Shown here: piece after piece, positions 1 through 8,847 of the stretch
How the letters are laid out: each line of letters opens with the position of its first letter
How positions within the stretch are numbered: the stretch's first letter is position 1
Assembly (NCBI GenBank): GCA_964586395.1
Contig: CAZPGP010000005.1
Coordinates: 1 to 56,804 of the forward strand
Length of the DNA stretch: 56,804 bases
From: DATEFF01 sp964586395
Lineage (GTDB): Bacteria > Patescibacteriota > Saccharimonadia > Saccharimonadales > EFPC-124
Direction of reading: 5' to 3'
Translations under genes and position numbers: made by a program
Notes under the pieces: model-generated
What the model was told of the DNA's origin: nothing
Databases searched by the model: none
Seen by the model: the letters and a program-made list of their open reading frames with translations, nothing else

Positions 1-782
1 TGGCGGATCGGCGAAGAGTTCTCGGGAAGCTCGTTGCCTTTGCTGTCACCAATCTTGATCACCGACTTGTAGTCAAGGCCGATCGCGTCTTGCTTTTCCC
101 AGCCGAGCAGCTGCTGGGCCGCAGGGTTGATCAGCTGAACTTTGCCCTCGCCATCGGTCACCACCACGCCCTCGTTGATGGAGTTAATGACAGTTTCTGA
201 CTTGTTAGCGACCTGGTTAAGCTCGCGAGCCATGGCGTCGTAGGCTTTGTTCTTGCCTTCGTCCTGTTTGTTTTTCTCGTGCCATATGAGGTAGCTGACG
301 AGAATCGGCATTTCGCTGGAGAGGAACATAATAATAATTTCTTCGCGGGTGAAGCTAGTGCCGCTTACAAACAGATGCAGGAAGACACTTACGTTGGTCG
401 CGACAAATACTGTCCCCAGACCCCAGAATCCGAACATTCCCGAGAAGACCGCGAGTAACATCCACATCGGCAGATAGACCGATCGAGTTCCGCCCGTTAG
501 TTCGATGAGTGTGCCGATAGTCGCACACATCAAGAAGTACGTGCCGAGGGCTAATATATAAGTGTATTTCTTGGGAGCCCAAAGGTAGGCCACAAGACTA
601 GCGAGCGCCGTGACGAACGCCATGATTGCTGCGGGGAAAGGTACGAAAATATTACTGGCTTCACGGGCGCCCAGTACAAAGGTGCCGGCAACGTACAAAC
701 CTAAAATCATCAACGAGATCAACAGATTGATTTCGCATATACGACGGTACCAAAATGGCGAAATTGATTTGATAGGTTTGAT
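1..782 (-). CDS. Membrane-bound PAS sensor protein, 3' end beyond window
   Basis: Only the N-terminal part (about 260 residues) is inside the window. The reading frame shows roughly five or six hydrophobic helices, a basic/acidic linker (WHEKNKQDEGKNKAYD) and then a PAS domain starting with ETVINSINEGVVVTDGEGKV and containing INPAAQQLLGWEK. This is typical of the sensory half of a histidine kinase or diguanylate cyclase; the output domain is off the left edge. The frame is closed upstream by TAA at 806-804. No ATG/GTG/TTG lies between that stop and 722; the strong SD AGGGGG sits 4 nt before an ATC at 782-780, used here as a tentative start. TTG722 or ATG710 are alternatives without an SD and would drop conserved-looking upstream coding. 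Confidence 0.7.
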   Translation of the reverse strand, partial: MKPIKSISPFWYRRICEINLLISLMILGLYVAGTFVLGAREASNIFVPFPAAIMAFVTALASLVAYLWAPKKYTYILALGTYFLMCATIGTLIELTGGTRSVYLPMWMLLAVFSGMFGFWGLGTVFVATNVSVFLHLFVSGTSFTREEIIIMFLSSEMPILVSYLIWHEKNKQDEGKNKAYDAMARELNQVANKSETVINSINEGVVVTDGEGKVQLINPAAQQLLGWEKQDAIGLDYKSVIKIGDSKGNELPENSSPIR

Positions 783-812
783 GCTGCCCCCTAAGGAAAA
801 CGCTTATGCTCT

Positions 813-841
813 ATTATCGGTGTGGGGCGCGCGGGCGTCAA
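813..841 (-). promoter_or_regulatory. Promoter of the PAS sensor gene
   Basis: On the minus strand TTGACG (841-836) and GATAAT (818-813) are separated by exactly 17 bp. Transcription would begin near 806 and the AGGGGG Shine-Dalgarno follows within about 15 nt, so the start codon must lie just downstream. Confidence 0.7.
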
Positions 842-977
842 GCGGCCGGCCCAGCTTTAATCCGTTGCACATTAGTAGCTTTGAAATTATTTGGTCGAAT
901 CGTATATATCTCAGATAATTAACATTATATTTTGCAAATGGTCGCACTTTATGGTATTGTTTATCACTGGAAATGTG

Positions 978-994
978 CTTGACGATTTGTCAAG
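978..994. promoter_or_regulatory. Perfect inverted repeat before the glycan operon
   Basis: CTTGAC-GATTT-GTCAAG has perfect 6-bp arms and ends just before GGATAAT (996-1002), a -10-like box only 8 nt from the ATG at 1010. It is a plausible operator for the 1010-8847 operon. A weaker conventional promoter candidate (TTGCAA-N17-TATTGT) lies further upstream. Confidence 0.45.
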
Positions 995-1009
995 CGGATA
1001 ATTATACCT

Positions 1010-1456
1010 ATGAAAATACGGCGACTCTCATTTAACTGGAAGTCTATTGCCACTGTGGCACTATTAGTGGTCACTAGCTTTATCGTCGAACTTATGGTCC
1101 ACCAGCAAGTTGCGGACGCCTGGAGCCAGGCTACAACTCGCCAGCCTCAGCCATACACGTCGCTGTCATTTACTCATACCGGCAACTTGCCTACCTACGC
1201 GCCTGCCGGCACTGCCAAACACATCACATTCCGACTGAGTAATCACGAGTCGGCTGCCACCAACTACCACTACCGCGCTTATCTGAGCACCGGCTCAGTC
1301 TCCACGGTCCTGGATGAGGGCATCCTGACACTTGCCGATGGTGATTCCGCTGATAAAACACTTACCTTTTCTTTCCCCCAGCCCAACATGGACGGCACGA
1401 TTGTAGTCCAATTGGTTGATCGCACAGAATATATAACTTTTGGGACCAAATCATGA
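1010..1456 (+). CDS. Anchored protein with DUF1616 C-terminal-like domain
   Basis: 148 residues: a basic N-terminus, one membrane helix (about residues 13-31), then a beta-rich extracytoplasmic domain. The segment with YAPAGTAKHITFRLSNHES and the following Tyr-rich strand resembles the C-terminal ectodomain of DUF1616 membrane proteins, which carry a conserved Asn-His-Glu in the same setting. The matching N-terminal DUF1616/DUF2206-like membrane part appears to be on the large protein at 6499. Its stop overlaps the next start (ATGA), so it is translationally coupled to the glycosyltransferases. Probably an accessory subunit for a surface glycan; no catalytic motif seen. Confidence 0.6.
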   Translation: MKIRRLSFNWKSIATVALLVVTSFIVELMVHQQVADAWSQATTRQPQPYTSLSFTHTGNLPTYAPAGTAKHITFRLSNHESAATNYHYRAYLSTGSVSTVLDEGILTLADGDSADKTLTFSFPQPNMDGTIVVQLVDRTEYITFGTKS

Positions 1457-2256
1457 AAATAACTGTTCTTATCCCCTGCTACAACGAGGCAGAGGCCATC
1501 GCGGATGTTATCCGCAAAGTGCCGCAGCGCGACCTGAAGACCCTTGGCTACGATGTTGAGATCCTGGTCGTCGACAACAATTCAACTGACAACACCACCG
1601 AGATTGCTCGCAATGCTGGCGCCCGCGTCGTGCACGAAGGCAAACAAGGCAAAGGCAACGCCATTCGCACTGGTTTTTATAGCATCAGTGATGACACTGA
1701 TTTTGTAGTCATGCTCGACGGCGACGACACTTATCGCGCAGACGAAATCGCGCGTTTGGTCGAGCCAATCCGGAGCGGCTTCGCACAGGTTATCCTGGGC
1801 TCACGCATCATGGGTAGTATTAGCGTTGGCTCGATGCGTCGCTTTAACCGTGCAGGTAATGTTGTTTTTTCATGGCTTGTGCGCACCGTGTATCGCGTAC
1901 CTGTCACTGACGTTCTGACCGGCTACTACGCCTGGTCTACCGAGGCCGTGAAGGAACTCCGCCCACACCTTCAGTCCACCAACTTCGCCATTGAGATGGA
2001 AATGACCACCAAGATGGCCCGCCTGAATCAGCGCATCTACTCTGTGCCAATCAGCTACGACGCACGCCAGGGCGACTCTAGCCTGCACCCAGTGCGCGAC
2101 GGCGCTCGCATTATACATATGTTCCTGGCTAACCTCGCCTGGAAACCAAGCCTACAGCAGTCATCTATCAGCAGAGAACTCCACGCTGCCGAAGCAGTAC
2201 ACAAGGGGGTCCCAAGTGAGCACAAGCCGGCCACTTCAGATAGCCCTAGTATCTGA
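1453..2256 (+). CDS. GT2 glycosyltransferase, polyprenyl-phosphate type
   Basis: 267 residues with the canonical GT-A start (IPCYNEAEA at residues 7-15), a VVDNNSTDNT nucleotide-binding loop and the metal-binding DGDD at about 89-92. Length and the soluble form resemble dolichol/polyprenyl-phosphate mannosyl- or glucosyltransferases (DPM1-like) that load a sugar onto undecaprenyl phosphate at the inner face of the membrane. No C-terminal membrane helices, unlike GtrB. The C-terminal 40 residues overlap the next gene by 41 nt. The large GT-C-like protein at 6499 would be the logical consumer of its lipid-linked sugar. Confidence 0.85.
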   Translation: MKITVLIPCYNEAEAIADVIRKVPQRDLKTLGYDVEILVVDNNSTDNTTEIARNAGARVVHEGKQGKGNAIRTGFYSISDDTDFVVMLDGDDTYRADEIARLVEPIRSGFAQVILGSRIMGSISVGSMRRFNRAGNVVFSWLVRTVYRVPVTDVLTGYYAWSTEAVKELRPHLQSTNFAIEMEMTTKMARLNQRIYSVPISYDARQGDSSLHPVRDGARIIHMFLANLAWKPSLQQSSISRELHAAEAVHKGVPSEHKPATSDSPSI

Positions 2257-3346
2257 CGCCGTCCTTCCCTTCCATAAGGGTGGCAAAGAAACGCGCATCG
2301 ACCATCTGGCCCGTGCGCTTGTTTCACTTGGTCACGACGTTCATATATATACGATGAAATGGTGGGATGAGCCGGCCAAGACCCAGCAGATCAATGGCAT
2401 CACCTACCACGCCATCAGCAAATTGTATCCGCTATACAAAGGCAAGCGTCGTTCGTTCAAGGAAGGTATTTTCTTTGGCCTGGCTTGTCTGCAGATGCTG
2501 CGTTACAAGTGGGATATCCTCGAGGCGGATCATATGCCGTACTTCCCGCTGTTCTCTCTGAAATTTGTGAATCTATTCAAGCGAAAGCCTTTCTACGCGA
2601 CATGGCACGAAGCTGTTGGCCTCAGTGCCTGGCGCGGTTATATCGGTTATCCTGCCGGCACGGTCGCTTATATCTTGGAGCGACTGGCAGTTATGATGCC
2701 CGACCATATCATCGCAGTGAGCCAGCGGACGCACGATTTGCTACGCGACGAACTGCACTACAAAGGCGGCCTAAGCCTGGTTGCCAACGGCATCGATTAT
2801 CCTACAATTGCCGCAGCGAAGGTTGGCACAGAGAAAACTGACGCCGTGTTTGCAGGCCGCTTGGTCCGACACAAGCGCGTTGATTTGATGCTCGACGCAG
2901 TCGCTATTCTGAAGAAATCCCGCCCAAATATTCGCGTTGCGATTGTTGGTGGCGGTCCCGAGCTCGAGCGTTTGAAGGCTCAGGTCGCGCATTTGAAGCT
3001 CGAGAAAAATGTCATTATCACCGGCCGGATAGAGCATTCCACCGACGTCTATTCGTACATGAAAGCCTCGAAGGTCTTTGTGTCGCCATCGACGCGCGAA
3101 GGTTTTGGCATCACTATTTTGGAAGCGTACGCCTGTGGCATCCGTCCCGTTACGGTTCGTCACCGCGATAACGCCGCTCAGTACTTGGTCCGCGATGATG
3201 CCGGCGCGGTCACCGACCTAAATGCCGAGGCGTTGGCGGCCGGTATTGACTCGCAGCTGAAGGCGCGTCGTAAGCTTAGTATTGATGGCGCCCAGTTCGA
3301 CTGGACCCGCAGCGTTGATGCCCTGAAAGAGGCCTACCGAATATGA
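2216..3346 (+). CDS. GT4 glycosyltransferase
   Basis: 376 residues, GT-B fold. The N-terminal half begins with IALVSDAVLPFHKGGKETR; the C-terminal half has the donor-binding motif SPSTREGFGITILEAYACG with the E-x7-E pair. The GTG start at 2216 is chosen because AAGGGGG lies 6 nt upstream inside the preceding gene; this makes a 41-nt overlap, consistent with coupled translation. Substrate cannot be read from sequence; the operon suggests assembly of a cell-surface polysaccharide on a lipid carrier in the cytoplasm. Confidence 0.85.
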   Translation: MSTSRPLQIALVSDAVLPFHKGGKETRIDHLARALVSLGHDVHIYTMKWWDEPAKTQQINGITYHAISKLYPLYKGKRRSFKEGIFFGLACLQMLRYKWDILEADHMPYFPLFSLKFVNLFKRKPFYATWHEAVGLSAWRGYIGYPAGTVAYILERLAVMMPDHIIAVSQRTHDLLRDELHYKGGLSLVANGIDYPTIAAAKVGTEKTDAVFAGRLVRHKRVDLMLDAVAILKKSRPNIRVAIVGGGPELERLKAQVAHLKLEKNVIITGRIEHSTDVYSYMKASKVFVSPSTREGFGITILEAYACGIRPVTVRHRDNAAQYLVRDDAGAVTDLNAEALAAGIDSQLKARRKLSIDGAQFDWTRSVDALKEAYRI

Positions 3347-4270
3347 AAGCAATTGTTGTAACGCCCTACTATCATCCTAAGCTCGGCGGTCTTGAGATCT
3401 ATGCTCGCCAGCTTGGTATTGCCCTGAAAGACCTCAAGAAATGGGAGATTGTGGTCGTGACTTCGAACCACGATGGCAAAACGACAGTCGAGGACCAAGT
3501 GGATGGTATGAAGGTTTATCGCCTGGCTCCCCTGCTGAAGTTCAGTAACACGCCGCTCAATCCGAAGTGGCCACTGATGATGCGACGGATTTTCAAAACT
3601 GAGCAGCCCGATGTTATTATCGTCCACACCCCTGTTCCGTCGCTGGCGGATGCTGCTCGGATCGCCGCCCCACGCAAGACGCCATTCGTTGTGATCTACC
3701 ATGCCGCAACCTTGCTCAAGGGTGATTCGATTGTCTTCGACGCCATTGCTCGTGCCTACCAGACTTACGAACGGCTTTTGCTTGGCCGTGCTGATCTCAT
3801 CTGCGCAGTTTCTGACTACGTGAAGAAGCAATTCCCCAAGAAATATCAGGCCAAGACCAAGGTTGTTACTAATGCTGTCTGGGAGCGCGATATCGTCACT
3901 CGTCGCCAACCAACGCGCGCGAACTTCTTGTTCATTGGTTCGCTAGACCGAACTCACGGCTGGAAAGGCNNNNNNNNNNNNNNNNNNNNNNNNNNNNNNN
4001 NNNNNNNNNNNNNNNNNNNNNNNNNNNNNNNNNNNNNNNNNNNNNNNNNNNNNNNNNNNNNNNNNNNNNGTGAAGAATGGTAAAGACGGCTATCTTGTTC
4101 GTCCGCATGACGTCAAAGCCCTGGCCACGACGCTCCACAAAGTTATCGCCGCACCGACTGCCGAGCGCAAAGAGATCGCCCGTGCCGCTGCCGAACGGAC
4201 CCGCAACAATCACACCTGGGAGAAGCAGGCCGACATTCTGACGGAATTAGTAGGAGCGATCCGAAAATGA
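3343..4270 (+). CDS. GT4 glycosyltransferase interrupted by assembly gap
   Basis: The first 209 codons (start MKAIVVTPYYHPKLGGLEIY) and the last 67 codons (KNGKDGYLVRPHDVKALATT, a typical GT4 C-terminus) lie on either side of a 100-N gap. They are the two ends of one gene. GT4 enzymes of this type have about 370-390 residues, so some 100 residues are missing, including the donor-binding E-x7-E region; the true gap is probably nearer 300 nt. The start overlaps the previous stop (ATGA) and the end overlaps the next start the same way, so this is one continuous operon. Confidence 0.8.
3970..4069. other. 100-N scaffold gap
   Basis: Exactly 100 N, the conventional placeholder for a gap of unknown size; it lies within a GT4 gene. 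Confidence 0.95.
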
Positions 4271-5403
4271 AAAAACTCCTCATGCTAAGCACCGGTAGCT
4301 ACAAAGGTACGCTGACGATTCGTTTGCGCGACCTTGCTCGGCATTTGGGGCAGAACTTTGAAGTGACGGCCATGAGCCCGCCAGCCGACAAGTACAACAA
4401 TTTCAAGCCTGATTATTCATTAAAACCAACTGGCTACAGGCTCATTCAGCCGTGGTCACTGGCGACGCATTCGCCTATCGTGAACCTCGTGCCATATCTG
4501 TTTACCTCGCTGTTTCACATTGTGAAGTCTCGTGCCGATGTCGTGTATATCTATAAGCCAACGCCAATCACCGTGCTTGGTTTGGTTCCGCGACTTTGGG
4601 GCCGACAAGTTATCCTGGACATGGACGATCTGGGCAGCGAAGTTATGAGGCTCGAAGGTCAGTCTGGCCTGAGCGTTGCGCTCGTCGCGTTGAGCGAACG
4701 TCTGGCTATGCGATTCGCGCATAAAATCATCGTGACCTCGACGCTTCTCGAATCTGAGGTTAAAGCTCGCTACCCACGAAAGCCGGTCCTATTGCTGCCG
4801 AACGCGGTTGAGCCAAGCGACTACATTCGGGTCGCTGAGAAGCCACTGCGGAACGCCGTATACTCCTTTGGTGCTATCAATCGTCTGGACCTCGTTGAGG
4901 ATCTGTTGCACGCAGTACCGGTAGTTGTGAAGGAAATTCCTGACGCACATTTCACCATTGCTGGCGGTGGATCGGCTCTGGAGGCTGCTAAGAAACTGGC
5001 TCGTAAGCTGGGCATCGGAAAATCCGTCACTTTCACCGGCTGGCTGGACAACATGCACTCCGTACAGCAGCACACACAATTCGGCGATATCGGCATCTGC
5101 TACCAACCCGACGGCCGCACCAACCGCGCCGCGAGCAACATGAAAGTCTTTCAGTACATGGCAATGGGGACCGTCCCCGTCGTGAGCAACGTCGGTGACC
5201 TGCGCAGCTACGTCCGCGACGGCAAGGCTGGTGTAGTTGTTACTCCTGGCGACCCCGCGAAGCTCGCCGAGGCTGTTATCGCCCTTTTGCTCGATACAAA
5301 GCGCCGAACTCAGCTTGCTCGTGAAGCATCTAAACTCGCAACAACTAGCTACAGTTGGAGCAAGCGCGCTACCGATCTCCGTAAATTTATCGAGGAAGCG
5401 TAG
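4267..5403 (+). CDS. GT4 glycosyltransferase
   Basis: 378 residues, GT-B fold. Recognisable parts are the N-terminal MLSTGSYKGTLTIRLRDLA loop, a DMDDLG acidic stretch near residue 119, FTIAGGGSALEAAKKLA in the donor half, and YMAMGTVPVVSNVGD in the C-terminal donor pocket. The usual EGFG-type motif is replaced by a YQPDGRTNRAASNMKVFQ segment, as in some GT4 subfamilies. ATGA overlap with the preceding gene. Cytoplasmic transferase of the same surface-glycan operon; sugar specificity unknown. Confidence 0.82.
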   Translation: MKKLLMLSTGSYKGTLTIRLRDLARHLGQNFEVTAMSPPADKYNNFKPDYSLKPTGYRLIQPWSLATHSPIVNLVPYLFTSLFHIVKSRADVVYIYKPTPITVLGLVPRLWGRQVILDMDDLGSEVMRLEGQSGLSVALVALSERLAMRFAHKIIVTSTLLESEVKARYPRKPVLLLPNAVEPSDYIRVAEKPLRNAVYSFGAINRLDLVEDLLHAVPVVVKEIPDAHFTIAGGGSALEAAKKLARKLGIGKSVTFTGWLDNMHSVQQHTQFGDIGICYQPDGRTNRAASNMKVFQYMAMGTVPVVSNVGDLRSYVRDGKAGVVVTPGDPAKLAEAVIALLLDTKRRTQLAREASKLATTSYSWSKRATDLRKFIEEA

Positions 5404-5405
5404 AG

Positions 5406-6512
5406 ATGAGCAAACAGAAACTTCCATTCATGAGTGTCGTGATGCCGGTCTATAATGGCGCCGCGACCGTTGAGCGCGCGCTCGATTCGCTTTTGAATCA
5501 GGACTACCCAAAGGACCGCTACGAAATCATCGCTGTTAATGACGGCTCCAGTGATAACACCGCTGAGGTTCTGCAGGCTCGCAAAGAAGTTCACTATGTT
5601 GAGCTGCCTCACAACATGGGTATTCCAAGCGCCCAGAACGCAGGATTAGCTGCTGCAAAGGGTGACATCTATGTCTGCTTCAATGACGACTGTCAGGCTG
5701 CGCCGGACTTCTTGAGCCAGCTCGCAAAGGGCTATGCTGAGCTCGACAAGCCGCTGGGTATCGGTGGAGTTTTGGTCAAGCAGGCTGCCGGAAACGTCAA
5801 AGGCTTGGTTGCAAATTACATTGAGGCCAGCGGAAGTGGTGCTGCGCCCAGCGCTGACGACATCGGTCCACGCTTTTTGCCCGCGGTCGCTAAGCGTTTG
5901 CTGAGCTATCTCTTTGGTAATTACGTTCGTCCAAAGCAAGCCGCCGAGCGCGCCGTCGATGAAGTCGTGGAGCTGTACGGCGCCAACGCTTCCTTCCCTA
6001 TCGAAAAGCTCCGTGCGATTGGCGGCTGGGACATCACGATGGCCGCACCAGCGATTGGCGGCATCGAGGACCGAGACGTCTGCTATCGTCTGCGCCAGGC
6101 GTTCCCCGGCCAGCACCTCTACGCGATGCATACCGCACGCGTGATGCTCGAGCAAGATCCTGATGACACGGCCGTATCGTTTAGGACTTATCTGTTGCGC
6201 CCATATCGCCGCGGGCCGTTTAACTACGCCTTTCATGCCCGTAACGGCCTGACGCCACCAATTTTCCCTTTCCCGATCCTGATTGCTCTCGCGGTGGTGC
6301 TGACACTGCCTTTCGCTCCGTTGATTGCTGTTTTGGAGCTGTTGGCTCTTCCTCTTCTCTGTTATGGATGGTGGGTGCAACGCGCCTTTATGGCTCGCAA
6401 GCCACTGTACGTGCTTTTCCCCTATCTTCAGCTCGCCGAAGAAACAATGGTGATTGCTGGCCTCGTTCGAGGGTTTTTCGTGCATAATGTAAGGAAACAT
6501 GAAGCTCGTTAA
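5406..6512 (+). CDS. Membrane-associated GT2 glycosyltransferase
   Basis: 368 residues. GT-A domain with MPVYNGAATVERALDSLL, AVNDGSSDNT and the acidic FNDD (DxD-equivalent) at about residue 97, followed by the acceptor-side motif GGIEDRDVCYRLRQ. Two hydrophobic helices near residues 285-325 and a basic amphipathic tail suggest attachment to the inner membrane. It starts 2 nt after the previous stop and overlaps the next gene by 14 nt, so its product is probably made stoichiometrically with the 782-residue membrane protein. Confidence 0.83.
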   Translation: MSKQKLPFMSVVMPVYNGAATVERALDSLLNQDYPKDRYEIIAVNDGSSDNTAEVLQARKEVHYVELPHNMGIPSAQNAGLAAAKGDIYVCFNDDCQAAPDFLSQLAKGYAELDKPLGIGGVLVKQAAGNVKGLVANYIEASGSGAAPSADDIGPRFLPAVAKRLLSYLFGNYVRPKQAAERAVDEVVELYGANASFPIEKLRAIGGWDITMAAPAIGGIEDRDVCYRLRQAFPGQHLYAMHTARVMLEQDPDDTAVSFRTYLLRPYRRGPFNYAFHARNGLTPPIFPFPILIALAVVLTLPFAPLIAVLELLALPLLCYGWWVQRAFMARKPLYVLFPYLQLAEETMVIAGLVRGFFVHNVRKHEAR

Positions 6513-8847
6513 ACTCATAAAACGATTCGCTCGTAATACCCTGCAGCTCCGCGTGTTGCTACCGCTGCTAGCAACGGCGGTTTGGGCGGGCTTGGCGCTG
6601 TATGTGCCGGCTAACGCATTCAGCGCGGTCTTCTCGCTGGCTTACCTGTCGTTTATGCCTGGGTATGTTCTGTATCGCACGATCGCTGGATACGCCAGGG
6701 GTGAAATGAAGGCTAAGATTATAGCCTATACGATCGGTCTGAGTCTGATTTCATTGATGGTTATTGGTCTGGCGCTCAATCAGGTGCTGCCATGGCTCCA
6801 TGCCGATATTCACCGGCCACTGGTTGCGGCTTCGATGACTCCGGCGATTGCCGGCTTTGTTGCGTTTTTTGCGTTGGCCACTGCGTTCCGTCGCAAGACC
6901 CAGAATCTCGGACGGTTCAAGAGGTACCTACAGTTGAATTTCTGGCGCGGCAAATCGCGTGAGTTTTGGCTGACTGTTGCGGTCGGCGCCTTGCTCGTTT
7001 TGTTGCCGTTCTTGGCAGTTGCAGGTGCAACTATGCTCAACAACTCTGGGCCGAATTGGCTCGCGCTAGGCGCGGTGGGGTTGGCTGGCGTAGTGGTATT
7101 TTGTCTGGCCTGGACTAAGCGACTGCAACTGCAGGGGCTCTACTCCCTGGCGCTGTTTAGCGTGACGTTGACGCTGCTGCTGGGTACGTCGATGCGCGGC
7201 TGGGAAGTTACTGGCCATGATGTTATGCAGGAATTCCAGGTCTTCCAGCTGACGACACTGAACTCGCTGTGGGATATGAAGTTTTATCAGGATGCTTACA
7301 TGGCATGCCTTAGCATTACGATTCTGCCAACGATATTGCAGAAGTTGAGCGGCATTCCCGACCTGTATGTCTTTAAGTTGTGGTTCCAGATACTTTTCGC
7401 GTTTATCGCGCCGCTGATGTTTGCCGGCCTGCGCACCTATGTGCCACGTAAACTGGCTTTCCTGGCGGCGATTGTTTTTATTACTTTCCCGGCATTTCTG
7501 ACGGACATCATGATGCTGAACCGTCAGGAGGTGGCAATATTCTGTTTCGCGCTGGCACTGTTTGCGGCGCTCGACAAGAAGCTTCCGAGGCCATCGCGTC
7601 ATATACTCATGATCATCTTGCTGGGTGGCATGGTCTTGTCGCATTACTCGACAAGCTATATTACGGCGCTTATTTTGATCGTTGCGACTGGGCTGGGCTT
7701 TGGGCTGTGGCTGATTCGCCCGCTACTGCGTCGATTTAAGGTTGAGTCGTTGCAGGCTCGAGCCTTTACGCTGTTCCCGGCGTATATTGCACCAATGGTG
7801 CTGTTGATGATTATCGGTTGGAGCGGGTTGGCGACGCACACGGCCGGCAATATCGCGCAGACAATTGCGGGAATCGGTAATAATGTTGTGCGGGTTGTAA
7901 ACCCAAGCGCCGCCCCTCCTCGTGAGGCCACCCCGGACAAGGGTCCGGCGAACGTCGAAGGATACGCCGACTACGCTTACGAGACCCGTATTTTGCCGGC
8001 GAATGAGTACTATCCTGACGCCCTATCGCCAGACTTTCGTACGATTGAAGTGCCTGAGCAGGATGCGCCGTTGTCGCCGGTACTCGCCGCCGCCAAAGTT
8101 CCTGGCCAATTGCTCGACAAGCTCTACGGCTGGGTCCGTCAGGGTTATGTAGGGCTGCTCGCATTGCTGCTCGCGATCGGCCTGACGCTCATGCTCTTTC
8201 GGCACGCAGCGACGCGTTTGCCGCTACAGTATCCGCTTCTGGGCATTGCCTGCCTAGCCGTCGTAGTTATTCAGGTTGTGCTACCGTCTGACGCGGTTAA
8301 CTACGGTCTGGCGCGCGTGATACAGCAGGGGCTGGTGATATTGGCCTTGCCGAGTGTGGTCGCCTTAGTTTGGCTGTTAGGCAAGATGAAGTTTAAGTTC
8401 GAACTGCGATTCCGTGTAGTCGCTGGTGGCTTGGTTGCATTGTTCCTAGTGCTCTCGGGATTTATCTCGACTTTGACTGGTGGGTATCGCCCAGTGTTGG
8501 CGTTTAGTAACTCAGGATTCTACTACCAGGCCTACTACACGCACCATGAAGAGGTTGAGGCCGATAAATGGTTGGCTGCGAACGCGCCCAACGGTTCGCG
8601 CGTCTACGCCGATGAATTCTCCCGCCGGCGCATGATAACCTACGCTAATATCTTCCCCGAGCCGACCCTGGTCCCGAGCGCAATCCCCGAGGACAGTTAC
8701 GTCTATTTGAGTATCGGTAACACCACGACGGGTCAGGTCCCGGTCTACTATGACGGCGAATTACTTTTCTATAACGTGCCGTTCCATTTCCTTAACACGC
8801 ACAAGACATTGGTATATAACTCCGGCGGAGTTTTGATTTACCGCTAG
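6499..8847 (+). CDS. Giant DUF2206/GT-C-like polytopic membrane protein
   Basis: 782 residues with about 15 hydrophobic segments. The N-terminus (SFMPGYVLYRTIAGYARGE, then a long helix pair) resembles the DUF1616/DUF2206 membrane module; a loop GWEVTGHDVMQEFQ after the early helices recalls the acidic first loop of GT-C glycosyltransferases, and LSHYSTSY is typical of DUF2206-like proteins. The C-terminal 110 residues form a soluble outer domain. A role as an outer-leaflet sugar transferase or polymerase using polyprenyl-phosphate sugars is an inference from family and operon. It converges with the flippase gene, overlapping by 4 nt. Confidence 0.65.
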   Translation: MKLVKLIKRFARNTLQLRVLLPLLATAVWAGLALYVPANAFSAVFSLAYLSFMPGYVLYRTIAGYARGEMKAKIIAYTIGLSLISLMVIGLALNQVLPWLHADIHRPLVAASMTPAIAGFVAFFALATAFRRKTQNLGRFKRYLQLNFWRGKSREFWLTVAVGALLVLLPFLAVAGATMLNNSGPNWLALGAVGLAGVVVFCLAWTKRLQLQGLYSLALFSVTLTLLLGTSMRGWEVTGHDVMQEFQVFQLTTLNSLWDMKFYQDAYMACLSITILPTILQKLSGIPDLYVFKLWFQILFAFIAPLMFAGLRTYVPRKLAFLAAIVFITFPAFLTDIMMLNRQEVAIFCFALALFAALDKKLPRPSRHILMIILLGGMVLSHYSTSYITALILIVATGLGFGLWLIRPLLRRFKVESLQARAFTLFPAYIAPMVLLMIIGWSGLATHTAGNIAQTIAGIGNNVVRVVNPSAAPPREATPDKGPANVEGYADYAYETRILPANEYYPDALSPDFRTIEVPEQDAPLSPVLAAAKVPGQLLDKLYGWVRQGYVGLLALLLAIGLTLMLFRHAATRLPLQYPLLGIACLAVVVIQVVLPSDAVNYGLARVIQQGLVILALPSVVALVWLLGKMKFKFELRFRVVAGGLVALFLVLSGFISTLTGGYRPVLAFSNSGFYYQAYYTHHEEVEADKWLAANAPNGSRVYADEFSRRRMITYANIFPEPTLVPSAIPEDSYVYLSIGNTTTGQVPVYYDGELLFYNVPFHFLNTHKTLVYNSGGVLIYR

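Noticed and set aside
610..918. 102-codon plus-strand frame over the PAS sensor start
   Set aside because: Antisense to the sensor coding region and its promoter; no SD, and composition follows the minus-strand gene.
1453..4270. Recoding of UGA as glycine (SR1/Gracilibacteria code)
   Set aside because: ATGA overlaps at 1453 and 4267 and several TGA-terminated genes show UGA acting as stop.
5646..6518. 290-codon minus-strand frame
   Set aside because: Shadow of the GT2 gene at 5406, which has intact motifs; the antisense product has no recognisable pattern.
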